Source: Streptomyces brasiliensis (GTDB lineage: Bacteria; Actinomycetota; Actinomycetes; Streptomycetales; Streptomycetaceae). From it: 64,000 bases of DNA. The translations under genes and the position numbers were made by a program. Positions within the stretch are counted from its first letter, which is position 1, and every line of letters begins with the position of its first letter. This document shows positions 44,555 to 52,805 of this stretch, piece by piece. The stretch lies in NCBI RefSeq assembly GCF_014647875.1, contig NZ_BMQA01000021.1, positions 1-64,000 on the forward strand, given 5' to 3'. Below the pieces are notes generated by a model, which was not told where the DNA came from, did not search any database, and was given only the letters and a program-made list of their open reading frames with translations.

Positions 44555-45766
44555 TCAGCGCGAGGTGTCGAAGACCTCGTCACGGGTGGTCGCCAGCGCG
44601 CGCTCCAAAGCGCCGCGCAGCACCGGGTGTTCGCGCACGTCGCCGACGACGAGCCGCGGACGGGGTGCCGCCAGCTCCTCCAACTCGGCCTGGACGAGGG
44701 CGCGCAGCACCTCGCCGCCCGAGGTGAGGGCGGTGCCGCTGAGGACGACGAGCTCGGGGTCGAGGACGGCGACGAGCGAGGCGAGACCGGTGGCGAGCCG
44801 CGTCGCGTAGGTCCGCAGCAGCTCCCGGTACGGACCGGAGACGTGATCGGCGGCGCGCGCCACGAGTTCTGCGGCGACATCGGTGTACGGCCCCGCCGGC
44901 ACGTCCGCGATGCCGAGCTCGCGGGCCAGCCGGGGTACCGCCTGCGAACCGGCGAGTTCCTGGTAACCGCCGCTGTTGGCCTTCGTCACCTGGCGCACGA
45001 GCGGCGCGCCCGGCACGGGCAGGAAGCCGACCTCACCGGCACCGCCTGTCCACCCCCGGTGCAGCCGGCCACCGAGGACCAGGGCGGCACCGAGACCCTC
45101 CTGGTTCCACAGCAGCACGAAGTCGCCGTGGCCCCGGGCCGCGCCCAGCCGTTGCTCGGCGAGGGCGACGAGGTTGACGTCGTTCTCGTACTCGACGGGC
45201 ATGGGCAGCGCGGCGGCGAGTTCGTCGAGCAGCGAGGGGGAGTGCCAGCCGGGCAGATGGGAGGCGTACCGCAGCCGCCCGGTGTTGGGGTCGAAGGCGC
45301 CGGGGGTACCGATGACGATCCGGCGGACGTCGTCCCTGGCCAGCCCGGCCGCCTTGACGGCCCCGTCGAGGGCGTCGCCGACCTGCCGTACGACGGGATG
45401 GGCGGGCCGCCTCCCCGGCGTCGGGAGCTCGAACTCGCCCACCGTGCGGCCGGTGATGTCGGCGACGGCTGCGCGGATGCGGACGGGGGTGACGTCGAGG
45501 CCGGCCGCGTAGGCGGCGGCCGGATTGACGGAATACAGCTGGGCGTTGGGCCCGGGCCGTCCCTCACTCGTCCCGGTGGCCAGCACCAGCCCCGCCGACT
45601 CCAGACGGGCGAGCAACTGCGAGGCGGTGGGCTTGGAGAGCCCGGTGAGCTTGCCGATCCGGGTGCGCGACAGCGGGCCGTGCTCCAGCAGCAGGTCCAG
45701 TGCGGCGCGGTCGTTCATGGCGCGCAGGACGCGTGGGGTACCCGGCGTACCGGCGGATCCTGCCAT
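44555..45766 (-). CDS. csnR: ROK-family repressor of the csn operon
   Basis: A 403-residue regulator. N-terminal winged helix (ALDLLLEHGPLSRTRIGKLTGLSKPTASQLLARLESAGLV), then the ROK ASKHA domain. CsnR of S. lividans represses the chitosanase gene csnA and this transport operon and is released by chitosan oligosaccharides. The usual ROK zinc motif CxCGxxGCxE is absent here: the corresponding region reads GEVGFLPVPGAPLVRQVTKANSGG. Start ATG 45766 is chosen because an earlier start (45838) would abut the operator at 45842-45856 and leave no room for a promoter; a GTG at 45778 is an alternative. Confidence 0.88.
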   Translation of the reverse strand: MAGSAGTPGTPRVLRAMNDRAALDLLLEHGPLSRTRIGKLTGLSKPTASQLLARLESAGLVLATGTSEGRPGPNAQLYSVNPAAAYAAGLDVTPVRIRAAVADITGRTVGEFELPTPGRRPAHPVVRQVGDALDGAVKAAGLARDDVRRIVIGTPGAFDPNTGRLRYASHLPGWHSPSLLDELAAALPMPVEYENDVNLVALAEQRLGAARGHGDFVLLWNQEGLGAALVLGGRLHRGWTGGAGEVGFLPVPGAPLVRQVTKANSGGYQELAGSQAVPRLARELGIADVPAGPYTDVAAELVARAADHVSGPYRELLRTYATRLATGLASLVAVLDPELVVLSGTALTSGGEVLRALVQAELEELAAPRPRLVVGDVREHPVLRGALERALATTRDEVFDTSR

Positions 45767-45841
45767 GCGTGTCGCCACCTGCCTCTCCGGCTGCCCAGCC
45801 TTCCAGTGACATGGGCATTTCGTCCACCCGGTGATCACTGT

Positions 45842-45856
45842 TAGGAAAGTTTCCTA
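45842..45856. promoter_or_regulatory. CsnR operator
   Basis: A perfect 15-base palindrome with central G: TAGGAAA-G-TTTCCTA. It lies 76 bases upstream of the csnR start. From memory the CsnR operators of csnA and csnR in Streptomyces share an AGGAAAGTTTCCT core, which matches. Autorepression of csnR and control of the whole operon are expected. Confidence 0.85.
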
Positions 45857-46052
45857 TTGGGTTGGGAGGAACGTAAGCCCGGGGTGAAGGAGGCGTCAAT
45901 AGACATCGCCCCCGCGGCAACGGAGTCGTTACCTCGGGGGGTGCGCACTGCCCTCGCGGAGGAAGGAGGTGGTGTCGAGGTGAGATGGTCCAGCGCCGGG
46001 ACATTCGGTCGAACGAGCGTGCTGAACCGTTCCGCCTGCCCGCACGCACAGA

Positions 46053-46085
46053 GGGCGGCGCCCGGAATGCTCCGGGCGCCGCCCC
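46053..46085 (-). terminator. 13-bp hairpin after the MscS gene
   Basis: GGCGGCGCCCGGA pairs with TCCGGGCGCCGCC around a 4-base loop, 18 bases past the stop of the minus-strand mscS-like gene. It closes that unit before the csn promoter region. Confidence 0.75.
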
Positions 46086-46102
46086 TGCGAGCAGACCGCC
46101 CC

Positions 46103-47194
46103 TTACTTCGTCGGCGGCCTCTGCTGCGCTATCGGTGTCGTCGCGACGGATTGGGGAGACGTCGCGTCGTTGAAGGCCGACGGGGCTGCCACCGTTGCCG
46201 TGGGGTCGGGGATGTCGTCCTCCGGGGGCACCGGGAGGCCGCCCACGAAGCGGATCGACGCCGCGTCGAAGGCCCGCTTGATCCGCCACCGCAGCTCCCG
46301 CTCGACCGACAGCGACTTGCCCGGCATCGTCTTCGCCGAGAGGCTCACCACCATCGAGTCGATCAGCACGCTGTCCAGGCCGAGCACCTCGATCGGGCCC
46401 CACAGGAGCTCGTTCCAGGGCTCCTCCTTGCTCATCGTCTCGGCGACTTCGTCGAGTGTGGCCCTCACCCGGTCCAGGTCCTCCGACGGGCGCACGGTCA
46501 CCTCCACGCCCGCCGTCGCCCAGCCCTGCGAGAGGTTGCCGATCCGTTTGACCTCGCCGTTGCGGACATACCAGATCTCACCGTTCGCACCGCGCAGCTT
46601 GGTCACGCGCAGCCCGACCTCGATCACCTCGCCGGTGGCCACCCCCGCGTCGATCGAGTCGCCGACGCCGTACTGGTCCTCGAGGATCATGAACACCCCG
46701 GAGAGGAAGTCCGTCACCAGGTTGCGCGCGCCGAAACCGATCGCGACACCGGCGACACCCGCGGACGCGAGCAGCGGGGCCAGGTTGATCTGGAACGACG
46801 CCAGCACCATCAGCGCCGCCGTCCCCATGATCAGGAACGACGCCACCGACTTCAGCACCGAACCGATCGCCTGCGAACGCTGCCGCCGCCGCTCGGCGTT
46901 GACCAGCAGCCCGCGCAGCGCCGTGCCCTCGACCGCCTCGGCCGTCCTGCTCATCCGGTCGATCAGCTTGGTGATCGCCCGCTGCACGACCACTCTGAGC
47001 ACGGTCGCGATCACCAGGATCAGCACGACCCGCAGGCCGATCGCGAGCCAGGTCGACCAGTTCTGCTCGACCCAGCCGGCGGCGTTCGTCGCGTGCTCCT
47101 GGGCGTCCTGGAGCGTGGGGACCGTCACCTCCGTCCCCGAGGAGGACGGCGACGGTGACGGACCGGCGGCCAGTAGGACGGCGGGCAAGGACAC
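46103..47194 (-). CDS. mechanosensitive channel, MscS family
   Basis: A 363-residue small-conductance mechanosensitive channel. A signal-like N-terminal segment, spans at about 50-75, 125-145 and 150-170, the pore helix (LLASAGVAGVAIGFGARNLVTDFLSG), then the cytoplasmic beta domain (GDSIDAG, IWYVRNGEVKRIGNLSQGW) and a Pro/Thr tail. It opens on hypoosmotic shock. GTG 47194 has GGAGG eight bases upstream and is preferred to the GTG at 47218, which lies 5' of that site. Divergent from the HNH gene. Confidence 0.92.
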   Translation of the reverse strand: MSLPAVLLAAGPSPSPSSSGTEVTVPTLQDAQEHATNAAGWVEQNWSTWLAIGLRVVLILVIATVLRVVVQRAITKLIDRMSRTAEAVEGTALRGLLVNAERRRQRSQAIGSVLKSVASFLIMGTAALMVLASFQINLAPLLASAGVAGVAIGFGARNLVTDFLSGVFMILEDQYGVGDSIDAGVATGEVIEVGLRVTKLRGANGEIWYVRNGEVKRIGNLSQGWATAGVEVTVRPSEDLDRVRATLDEVAETMSKEEPWNELLWGPIEVLGLDSVLIDSMVVSLSAKTMPGKSLSVERELRWRIKRAFDAASIRFVGGLPVPPEDDIPDPTATVAAPSAFNDATSPQSVATTPIAQQRPPTK

Positions 47195-47506
47195 GGCAGG
47201 TACCTCCAGGTGCAGCACTGTCGGTCCGGCGGTGCGGTCAAGGGCGTGAGGATCACGGGAGGGTCACCGGACGGACAGAACCAACACACTAACGGGGCAT
47301 TGTGTGCGACCCGTGCGGCCTGCATGAGAGAGACCGGCTCACCTGGGCTTGAACGGGCCGTGATCCGGGGGATGAATTCAGGTGTGGTCGAAAACACTCC
47401 CAGCCCGTTACCGGGACATGGTGGCGCTTCCACCAGGCATGAGGGGAGACTGGCTGCAGATCGTCCCGGCGCGAGCCACGCGCCGCCGGCGTACAAGGAG
47501 GCATCC

Positions 47507-48043
47507 GTGCCGCACGTCCTGGTCCTCAACGCGTCGTACGAGCCGCTCGGCGTCGTACCGCTCCGCCGCGCGCTCGTCCTCGTCCTGGAGAACAAGGCAG
47601 TCTCCCTCGAGGAATCCGGCGCCTTTATGCACAGCGCAACTGTCACTGTCCCCGCACCCAGCGTGGTCCGGCTCAAGCGATTCGTACGGGTTCCCTACCG
47701 GGGGCCCGTTCCTCTGACCCGCCGGGCGCTGTTCGCCCGCGACGGGGGCCGGTGCATGTACTGCGGTGGCGTCGCAACCAGCGTCGACCACGTCATCCCG
47801 CGCAGCCGCGGGGGCAAGCACGTCTGGGACAACGTGGTGGCCTCCTGTCGCCGCTGCAACCACGTGAAGGCCGACCGTCACCTGGTCGAGATCGGCTGGC
47901 GGCTGCGCCACAAACCCGCACCACCCACCGGACTGGCCTGGCGCATCATCGGCACCGGCCATAGGGATCCGCGCTGGCTGCCGTACTTGCAGCCGTACGG
48001 CGCGGACGAGGCCTTGGCCCGGATCGACGGCATATCCGCCTGA
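47507..48043 (+). CDS. HNH endonuclease
   Basis: A 178-residue HNH protein. Zinc-type HNH core: CMYCGG, SVDHVIPRSRGGKHVWDNVVASCRRCNHVKAD. The start GTG has AAGGAGG at 5-base spacing. Proteins of this type are near-universal in Streptomyces and actinobacteria with unknown biological role. About 285 bases upstream separate it from the divergent mscS gene and hold no gene. Confidence 0.93.
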   Translation: MPHVLVLNASYEPLGVVPLRRALVLVLENKAVSLEESGAFMHSATVTVPAPSVVRLKRFVRVPYRGPVPLTRRALFARDGGRCMYCGGVATSVDHVIPRSRGGKHVWDNVVASCRRCNHVKADRHLVEIGWRLRHKPAPPTGLAWRIIGTGHRDPRWLPYLQPYGADEALARIDGISA

Positions 48044-48088
48044 CGACCCGGGCCTTCGCACACCCGGGGCACCCCGTGGCCGTCCCTG

Positions 48089-48136
48089 GTGCTGTGACCG
48101 GAAAGGTTCACCGGCAAACCTTCCCGGCCACAGCAC
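48089..48136. terminator. bidirectional terminator between convergent genes
   Basis: GTGCTGTGACCGG-AAAGGTT is followed by a 7-base loop and AAACCTTCCCGGCCACAGCAC, giving a long near-perfect stem. It lies 45 bases after the HNH stop and ends at the stop codon of the minus-strand membrane gene, so it serves both. Its right arm (48111-48137) recurs exactly at 34-60. Confidence 0.85.
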
Positions 48137-48738
48137 TAGCCGCGGGGCCCTTCGGGGCGCGCGCCGAGGACCACGTACAGCGCGCCACCCACCACGAACG
48201 CGCCCAGCGCCGCCGCCCACGCGCCCGGCTGCGCCCCCGGCTGCATCGGCCACGCCCACACCGTCGCCGCGCGCCCCCGCACACCCGAGGACCCCAGATA
48301 CACCGCGCTGACGTACCCGAAGGCCGGCAGCCAGCTCAGCCGGGCACCCAGCAGGACCGCAGCGGCCGCAGTCACTCCCGTGCAGCCCAGCGTGTTGCGG
48401 ATCAGCGCCGGAGGGCCGAACACGTCCGGATGCCCGAGCACGGCCGGCGACATCAGCGCCGCAGCCAGCGCGGTCAGCCCGGCCAGCTGCCCGAGCCGCA
48501 GCGGCCACCAGGGGCGTACGGCGGTACGGTCCAGCTCGTCCGACGGCGTACGCAGGCTCGCGCCGATCATGGCGGCCGCCAGCAGTGGGGCCAGGGCGAC
48601 GATCGGGACCCGGCGGTCGGGATCGAGATACATCTCCATGCGGTGCGCCGCCCACAGCGCGAAGACGGCGGTCCCGGCGAGTGCGGCCAGGGTGACGGGG
48701 AGGGCGCGGGAGCGGGCGTAGAGGAGGGGGCCGGTCAC
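48136..48738 (-). CDS. integral membrane protein of an ABC-2 operon
   Basis: A 200-residue protein with about six hydrophobic spans (TLAALAGTAVFALWAAH, IVALAPLLAAAMIGAS, LGQLAGLTALAAALMSP, TGVTAAAAVLLGA, and a final AAALGAFVVGGALYVVLG). No conserved active-site motif. GTG start overlaps the preceding permease stop by 4 bases (GTGA). Probably a third membrane component of the same transporter. The stop codon lies in the terminator hairpin. Confidence 0.8.
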   Translation of the reverse strand: MTGPLLYARSRALPVTLAALAGTAVFALWAAHRMEMYLDPDRRVPIVALAPLLAAAMIGASLRTPSDELDRTAVRPWWPLRLGQLAGLTALAAALMSPAVLGHPDVFGPPALIRNTLGCTGVTAAAAVLLGARLSWLPAFGYVSAVYLGSSGVRGRAATVWAWPMQPGAQPGAWAAALGAFVVGGALYVVLGARPEGPRG

Positions 48739-50060
48739 AGGGTCGGCACCTCGTTCAGACCGGCGCAGGTGCCCGCCGCCGCGAAGTACGCCGAGAGCCA
48801 GTCGCGGCGCTCCTCGTCGCCCATCGCGGCGAGACGGGCGCGGGCCGCGCGCCGCTTCTGGAGCTCCGCGCGCTGGGCAGGGGTGCCCCGGGCGGACAAC
48901 TCGTCGAAGTACGCCTCCCCGGGACTGGGGGCCAGGTAGTGCTCCACAGCCTCGTCGGTCCGGTACACCCGCGGGGGCACCTCGTCGCACTCGTCGTGGC
49001 CGCTCAGCGCCGCCACCGACTGCCACGCGAAGTCCACGGGATCGGTGAGCCGCCCCCGTACGAGGGACCAGCCGATCGGTGTGAGGTTCGGCAACTCGGC
49101 CTCGCCGCCCCTCGGAGCCCCCAGGTGGTCCTCCCACCGTACCGGCACATTCCGCACCCCCTCCAGCTTCCCGGTGACCCCCGACAGCGCCTTGGACACC
49201 TGGGGCAGCAGGCCCGCGTACCGGGCGTTGACGCAGACCGCCGGAGTGACGGACGTGTCGCACACCTGGCGGCGGGCGAGCGGGTCGGTGTGCCACAGGC
49301 CGTCGCCGGTCAGGACGAGCAGCGCGCCCGCGGTCGTCGCGGCGGCCAGCGGAAGCAGGGCGCCGGCCCGGCGCCGGGCCGCGTACGCCAGCACCGCGGC
49401 CGCCGCTAGACCCGCTGTCCACACAGCCATCGCCACGGACTGCCACCACAGCGGGACCGAGTCGTCCCCGGCCGGGAACGCCGGGTTGAGATGACGCCCG
49501 GCGCCCTCCCGGCTCACCGCCAGAATGCCGAGTCCCACGTACCCGGCCATCGCCAGCAGCGGGGCCGCGAGCCGCGACGGCACCGCGCGCCCCACCACGT
49601 GCCCGGCGAGCACGGCCGACGCCGACGCCACCACGTCCCCGGGCACCAGCGCGAGGTGCGGCCGGTCGCCGAGCGCGTACGGCCAGGTGGCGAGCAGGGC
49701 CAGGCCCACCGCGAGCAGCTGGCCGACGGCCACCCATACGGCGACGGGCAGGGCCGAGGCCAGGAACCGGGCGAGCGGCGGACGTACCGCCGTCGTCAGC
49801 AGTTCCCCGGTACGGCGCCGGCGCTCCCGCCCGCCCTGCCGGCAGCCGGCCGCGGCCGCCAGGGGTACGACGATCAGCTGGGCATTGTGCAGTTCGGTGG
49901 CCGTCTCCGCCCAGCCGCCCTGCCAGCGCGGCGAGGAACCGGCCAGCAGCACGCCGAGCGTCAGCACGACGGCGGCCCCGGCCCAGGAGGCGAAACCGCG
50001 GACGGTCTCCGCCCGCAGGGGGTGCCCGGTGATCGTCCGGACGGTCGGGAGAGAGGTCAT
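48735..50060 (-). CDS. ABC-2-type transporter permease
   Basis: A 441-residue membrane protein with about six spans in the first 260 residues (GAAVVLTLGVLLAGS, VAVWVAVGQLLAVGLALLATW, VVASASAVLAGHVVG) and a long soluble C-terminus (about 280-441) rich in charged residues. ATG overlaps the ATPase stop by 4 bases. The soluble tail with CDTSVTPAVCVNAR (two Cys) faces an unknown side. Together with the ATPase it is expected to export an unknown compound, possibly for resistance or envelope stress. Confidence 0.85.
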   Translation of the reverse strand: MTSLPTVRTITGHPLRAETVRGFASWAGAAVVLTLGVLLAGSSPRWQGGWAETATELHNAQLIVVPLAAAAGCRQGGRERRRRTGELLTTAVRPPLARFLASALPVAVWVAVGQLLAVGLALLATWPYALGDRPHLALVPGDVVASASAVLAGHVVGRAVPSRLAAPLLAMAGYVGLGILAVSREGAGRHLNPAFPAGDDSVPLWWQSVAMAVWTAGLAAAAVLAYAARRRAGALLPLAAATTAGALLVLTGDGLWHTDPLARRQVCDTSVTPAVCVNARYAGLLPQVSKALSGVTGKLEGVRNVPVRWEDHLGAPRGGEAELPNLTPIGWSLVRGRLTDPVDFAWQSVAALSGHDECDEVPPRVYRTDEAVEHYLAPSPGEAYFDELSARGTPAQRAELQKRRAARARLAAMGDEERRDWLSAYFAAAGTCAGLNEVPTL

Positions 50061-50827
50061 CGCGCCGCCCCCGCCGCCGATGTCCGATGCGCCCGCAGCG
50101 CCGCCGTGTAGCCGCGCTCCATCGGATGGTCGCCAGTGCCCTCCGAGCTCTCGCCGAGGGCGATGAGTGTGTCCGGGTTGCCCTGGTAGGCGATCCGGCC
50201 CGCGTCGACGAGGGTGACCTCCGTGCAGGCGGCGGCCACGTCCTCGACCAGGTGCGTGGAGACGATCACCGTGGCGGCCGTGCCCAGTTCGCGCAGCAGC
50301 GCACGGAACTCGACGCGCTGCTCGGGGTCGAGCCCGGCGGTGGGCTCGTCGAACAGCAGCAGGCGCGGCTCGTTGACGATCGCCTGGGCGATGCCGACGC
50401 GGCGGACCATGCCGCCGGACAGCGTCCGGATCCGCACGTCGATGCGGTCGGCGAGTCCGACCCGCGCCACGGCGCGTTCGACGGCGGCCGGGATGGCGGC
50501 GGCGGGCAGCTCCTTGAGCCAGGCGACGTACGCCACGAACTCCCGGACCGTGAACCCCGGGTAGTAGCCGAACTCCTGTGGCAGATATCCCAGTCTACGG
50601 CGCACCTCGCCGCGCCGCCGGTGGTCGGACAGGTCCTCGCCGAGGATCTCCACCCGGCCACCGGACGGCCGCGCGACCGTCGCCAGGACCCGGATCAGCG
50701 ACGTCTTGCCCGCCCCGTTCGGCCCGAGCAGCCCATGCACACCCGTGCCGAGCGTGAGATCGACACCGTCCAGCGCGACGGTCCTGCGGTGCCGGACGCG
50801 CAGGCCCGTCACTCGTATCGTGCTCAC
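50057..50827 (-). CDS. ABC transporter ATPase
   Basis: A 256-residue DrrA/CcmA-type ATPase. Walker A GPNGAGKTS near residue 38, Q-loop YLPQEFGYYPGFTV, signature LSGGMVRRVG, Walker B LLLFDEPTAGLD, H-loop VSTHLVED. GTG start with GGAGGAG upstream. It overlaps neighbours on both sides by 4 bases, so the five genes from the sigma factor are one translational unit. Confidence 0.93.
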   Translation of the reverse strand: MSTIRVTGLRVRHRRTVALDGVDLTLGTGVHGLLGPNGAGKTSLIRVLATVARPSGGRVEILGEDLSDHRRRGEVRRRLGYLPQEFGYYPGFTVREFVAYVAWLKELPAAAIPAAVERAVARVGLADRIDVRIRTLSGGMVRRVGIAQAIVNEPRLLLFDEPTAGLDPEQRVEFRALLRELGTAATVIVSTHLVEDVAAACTEVTLVDAGRIAYQGNPDTLIALGESSEGTGDHPMERGYTAALRAHRTSAAGAAR

Positions 50828-51810
50828 GGCTCCTCCATGCGGTCGTAGGTGGGACGGCGCAGCGTCAGCACGACGGCGCACAGCACGGCCGCCGCCGCCC
50901 AGCCGCCCTGCGCCACCGCCCCGTCGAGACAGCGGGCGAGTTGCTCGGCCAGTCGTGCGGTGAGGCCGCCGGCGGGTTCGGCGAGTGCGGGCGCGAGGAC
51001 GGCGGCCAGCCAGCCGCCCCCGGTCACGGCCGTCGCGGTACGGCAGCCGATGTACGAGGCGAGTGCCAGTGAGGCCAGCGTCAGCGCCAGTCCCGGCAGC
51101 AGCCAGGCCGCGGCTCCCGGGGCGCCCGACGCGGGCAGCAGCAGGCCGGTCAGGGTCAGCAGCGGCAGGCTCACCGCGAGGACGGCGACCGACCGGGTCA
51201 GCGCCAGTCTCAGGCCACCGGACGGGGTGGCCGAGGTGATCTCGTGCAGCGGGTCGGCGTGCGGGCCGTAGGACAGGGCGACCCCGGCGACGGGCACGAC
51301 CGGCGCGACGGCCAGCAGCAGCGTCCGTACGCCCTCGACTGCGCCGGTGTGCGCCAGGACCAGCGCGCCGACGGCCACGAGGAGCACGGCGGGCAGCCAG
51401 GCCCCGCGCACGGCAGGGCCGGCGGCCCACAGGGCACGGACGAGACGGGGGACGGAGCGGGGGCGCCGCGAGGCAGGGGGGCGGAGGAGCGTGTACCCGC
51501 GCCGGAACGCCCGCACGCGGACCCCGGCGCGCACCGCCGCCGACCGCACCGGGGCAGCCGCCGCCGCGGACCGCGCCGAGGCCGCCCCGAGTGCCGCCGC
51601 CGGTGCCTCCCGCAACACCGCCTCCCGTACTTCCCCGAGCACCGCCCCGGCCGCGGTCCCCCGTACCGACGCCGACACCCGCGCCGCGCACGCCCCGCAC
51701 CGCTCCAGGTGCTTCTCCAGGGACCACGCGTCCGGATCCGGAAGGGTGCCGTCCGTGTAGTGGGCCACGAGGTCGTCGGTCGCGTGCCAGACGTGTGCGT
51801 TCCCGGTCAT
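50824..51810 (-). CDS. zinc-finger anti-sigma domain fused to a membrane permease-like region
   Basis: A 328-residue protein. N-terminal ZAS motif HxxxCxxC (His34, Cys38, Cys41) with a WHATDDLVAHYTDGTL stretch, as in zf-HC2 anti-sigma factors. Residues 125-328 carry about six spans (LPAVLLVAVGALVLAHTG, LLLAVAPVVPVAGVAL, LLPGLALTLASLALASYIG), much more than the single span of ordinary anti-sigma factors and similar to ABC-2 permeases. It should hold the adjacent ECF sigma factor inactive and could sense transporter state directly. ATGA overlap with the sigma gene. Confidence 0.88.
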   Translation of the reverse strand: MTGNAHVWHATDDLVAHYTDGTLPDPDAWSLEKHLERCGACAARVSASVRGTAAGAVLGEVREAVLREAPAAALGAASARSAAAAAPVRSAAVRAGVRVRAFRRGYTLLRPPASRRPRSVPRLVRALWAAGPAVRGAWLPAVLLVAVGALVLAHTGAVEGVRTLLLAVAPVVPVAGVALSYGPHADPLHEITSATPSGGLRLALTRSVAVLAVSLPLLTLTGLLLPASGAPGAAAWLLPGLALTLASLALASYIGCRTATAVTGGGWLAAVLAPALAEPAGGLTARLAEQLARCLDGAVAQGGWAAAAVLCAVVLTLRRPTYDRMEEP

Positions 51811-52406
51811 GCCGGGCCTCCCGTCGGAGCCGGGTTCAGCCGGGCCAGAGCCGCGCGCAGCTCGGCGCGGGCGCGCAGGGCGCGGGACTTGACCGTGCCC
51901 TCGGGTATGCCGAGGAGGCGGGCGGTCTCGCGGGTGGTCAGGCCGTCGACGACGGTGGCCCGCAGGACGTCGCGCAGCTCGGGGGAGATCCGGTCGAGAG
52001 CGGTGCCGACATCGCCGTACTCCAGGCCGGCCAGCACCCGCTCCTCGGTGGACGGCGCGGGCTCGTGCCACGTGTCGGGGCGCTCCCCGCGCGCCGCCCG
52101 CTCCTGCGCCCGGCGCGCGTCCACCAGCCGGCGCGCGGCGATCGTCCACAGCCAGCCGCCGGCCTCCTGACCGCGATGCCCGGCCGCCGACCGCCACACG
52201 GTCACGAACGTGTCCTGGAGCACCTCGCGCACGACCTCGGGGTCCGCGCACCGCCGGGTCAGCCGCGCGTGCAGCCAGCCGGCATGCCGGTCGTACAGGA
52301 CGGCCATCGCTGCCGAGTCCCCGTCCGCGACGGCCCGCAGCAATGCCGCGTCGCTCTCCGCGTCGTCCTTCTCCCGGTGGCCCCCCACGGGGCGGAACAG
52401 TCTCAC
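51807..52406 (-). CDS. ECF sigma factor controlling an ABC transporter operon
   Basis: A 199-residue RNA polymerase sigma factor of the extracytoplasmic-function group. Region 2: DPEVVREVLQDTFVTVWRSA; region 4: LTTRETARLLGIPEGTVKSRALRARAELRAAL. GTG start; a weak ribosome site. First gene of the five-gene overlapping operon; ECF operons usually transcribe themselves, so a -35 AAC-type element upstream is expected but is not clearly visible in 52407-52556. That gap also drives the divergent malQ unit. Confidence 0.93.
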   Translation of the reverse strand: MRLFRPVGGHREKDDAESDAALLRAVADGDSAAMAVLYDRHAGWLHARLTRRCADPEVVREVLQDTFVTVWRSAAGHRGQEAGGWLWTIAARRLVDARRAQERAARGERPDTWHEPAPSTEERVLAGLEYGDVGTALDRISPELRDVLRATVVDGLTTRETARLLGIPEGTVKSRALRARAELRAALARLNPAPTGGPA

Positions 52407-52556
52407 ACCCGCTCTATCGGCCGCCCCCTCGCCGCCGGTTCACGGCACGGCGCTGACCAGGTCTCCAGCAGCCGTCGAGAGTGCCGTCCCGCGGACGGGG
52501 TAGGCCTCCAGCAAGCCGCCAGAAGCAGTACTCGCCGTACCCACAAGGAGACCCCC

Positions 52557-52805
52557 GTGGCCGCACCGGCTCACCTCACGATCCCGGCCCAGTCCAAACC
52601 CGTGCCGGGGCCCGCCGCAGAACCGGACGAGGCCCACGTGTGCGTGTTCAGCGCGGAGGGCGCCTGCGCCGAGGCGCCGCTGACCAGCGAGCCGCCCCTG
52701 CCGGACGCCGAGGCGCCGCTGACCAGCGAGCCGCCGCTGGCCGACGCCGCCGCGCTGACCAGTGAGTCCGATGCCAGTGCGGACGCCTTCGGCGCGGTGC
52801 TGTAG
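52557..52805 (+). CDS. 82-residue protein with internal repeats, coupled to malQ
   Basis: GTG start preceded by AAGGAGA at seven-base spacing, so translation is well supported. Residues 1-38 contain the only two cysteines (CVFSAEGAC). Residues 39-64 are two copies of a 13-residue repeat (EAPLTSEPPLPDA and EAPLTSEPPLADA), followed by a partial third (AALTSESDA). No signal peptide or span. The stop codon is immediately followed by the malQ GTG start. I do not recognise the family. It could be a leader that couples malQ translation, a ribosomally made precursor peptide, or an in-frame remnant; nothing in the neighbourhood supports a modification enzyme. Confidence 0.65.
   Translation: MAAPAHLTIPAQSKPVPGPAAEPDEAHVCVFSAEGACAEAPLTSEPPLPDAEAPLTSEPPLADAAALTSESDASADAFGAVL
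52671..52748 (+). repeat. 39-bp tandem repeat, two full copies plus partial third
   Basis: Copies at 52671-52709 and 52710-52748 differ at only three or so bases; a degenerate third begins at 52749. The 39-base unit keeps the reading frame of the small protein (13 residues). Confidence 0.85.

Noticed and set aside
52671..52780. CRISPR-like array
   Set aside because: The repeats are directly adjacent, in frame and coding; there are no spacers and no cas genes.
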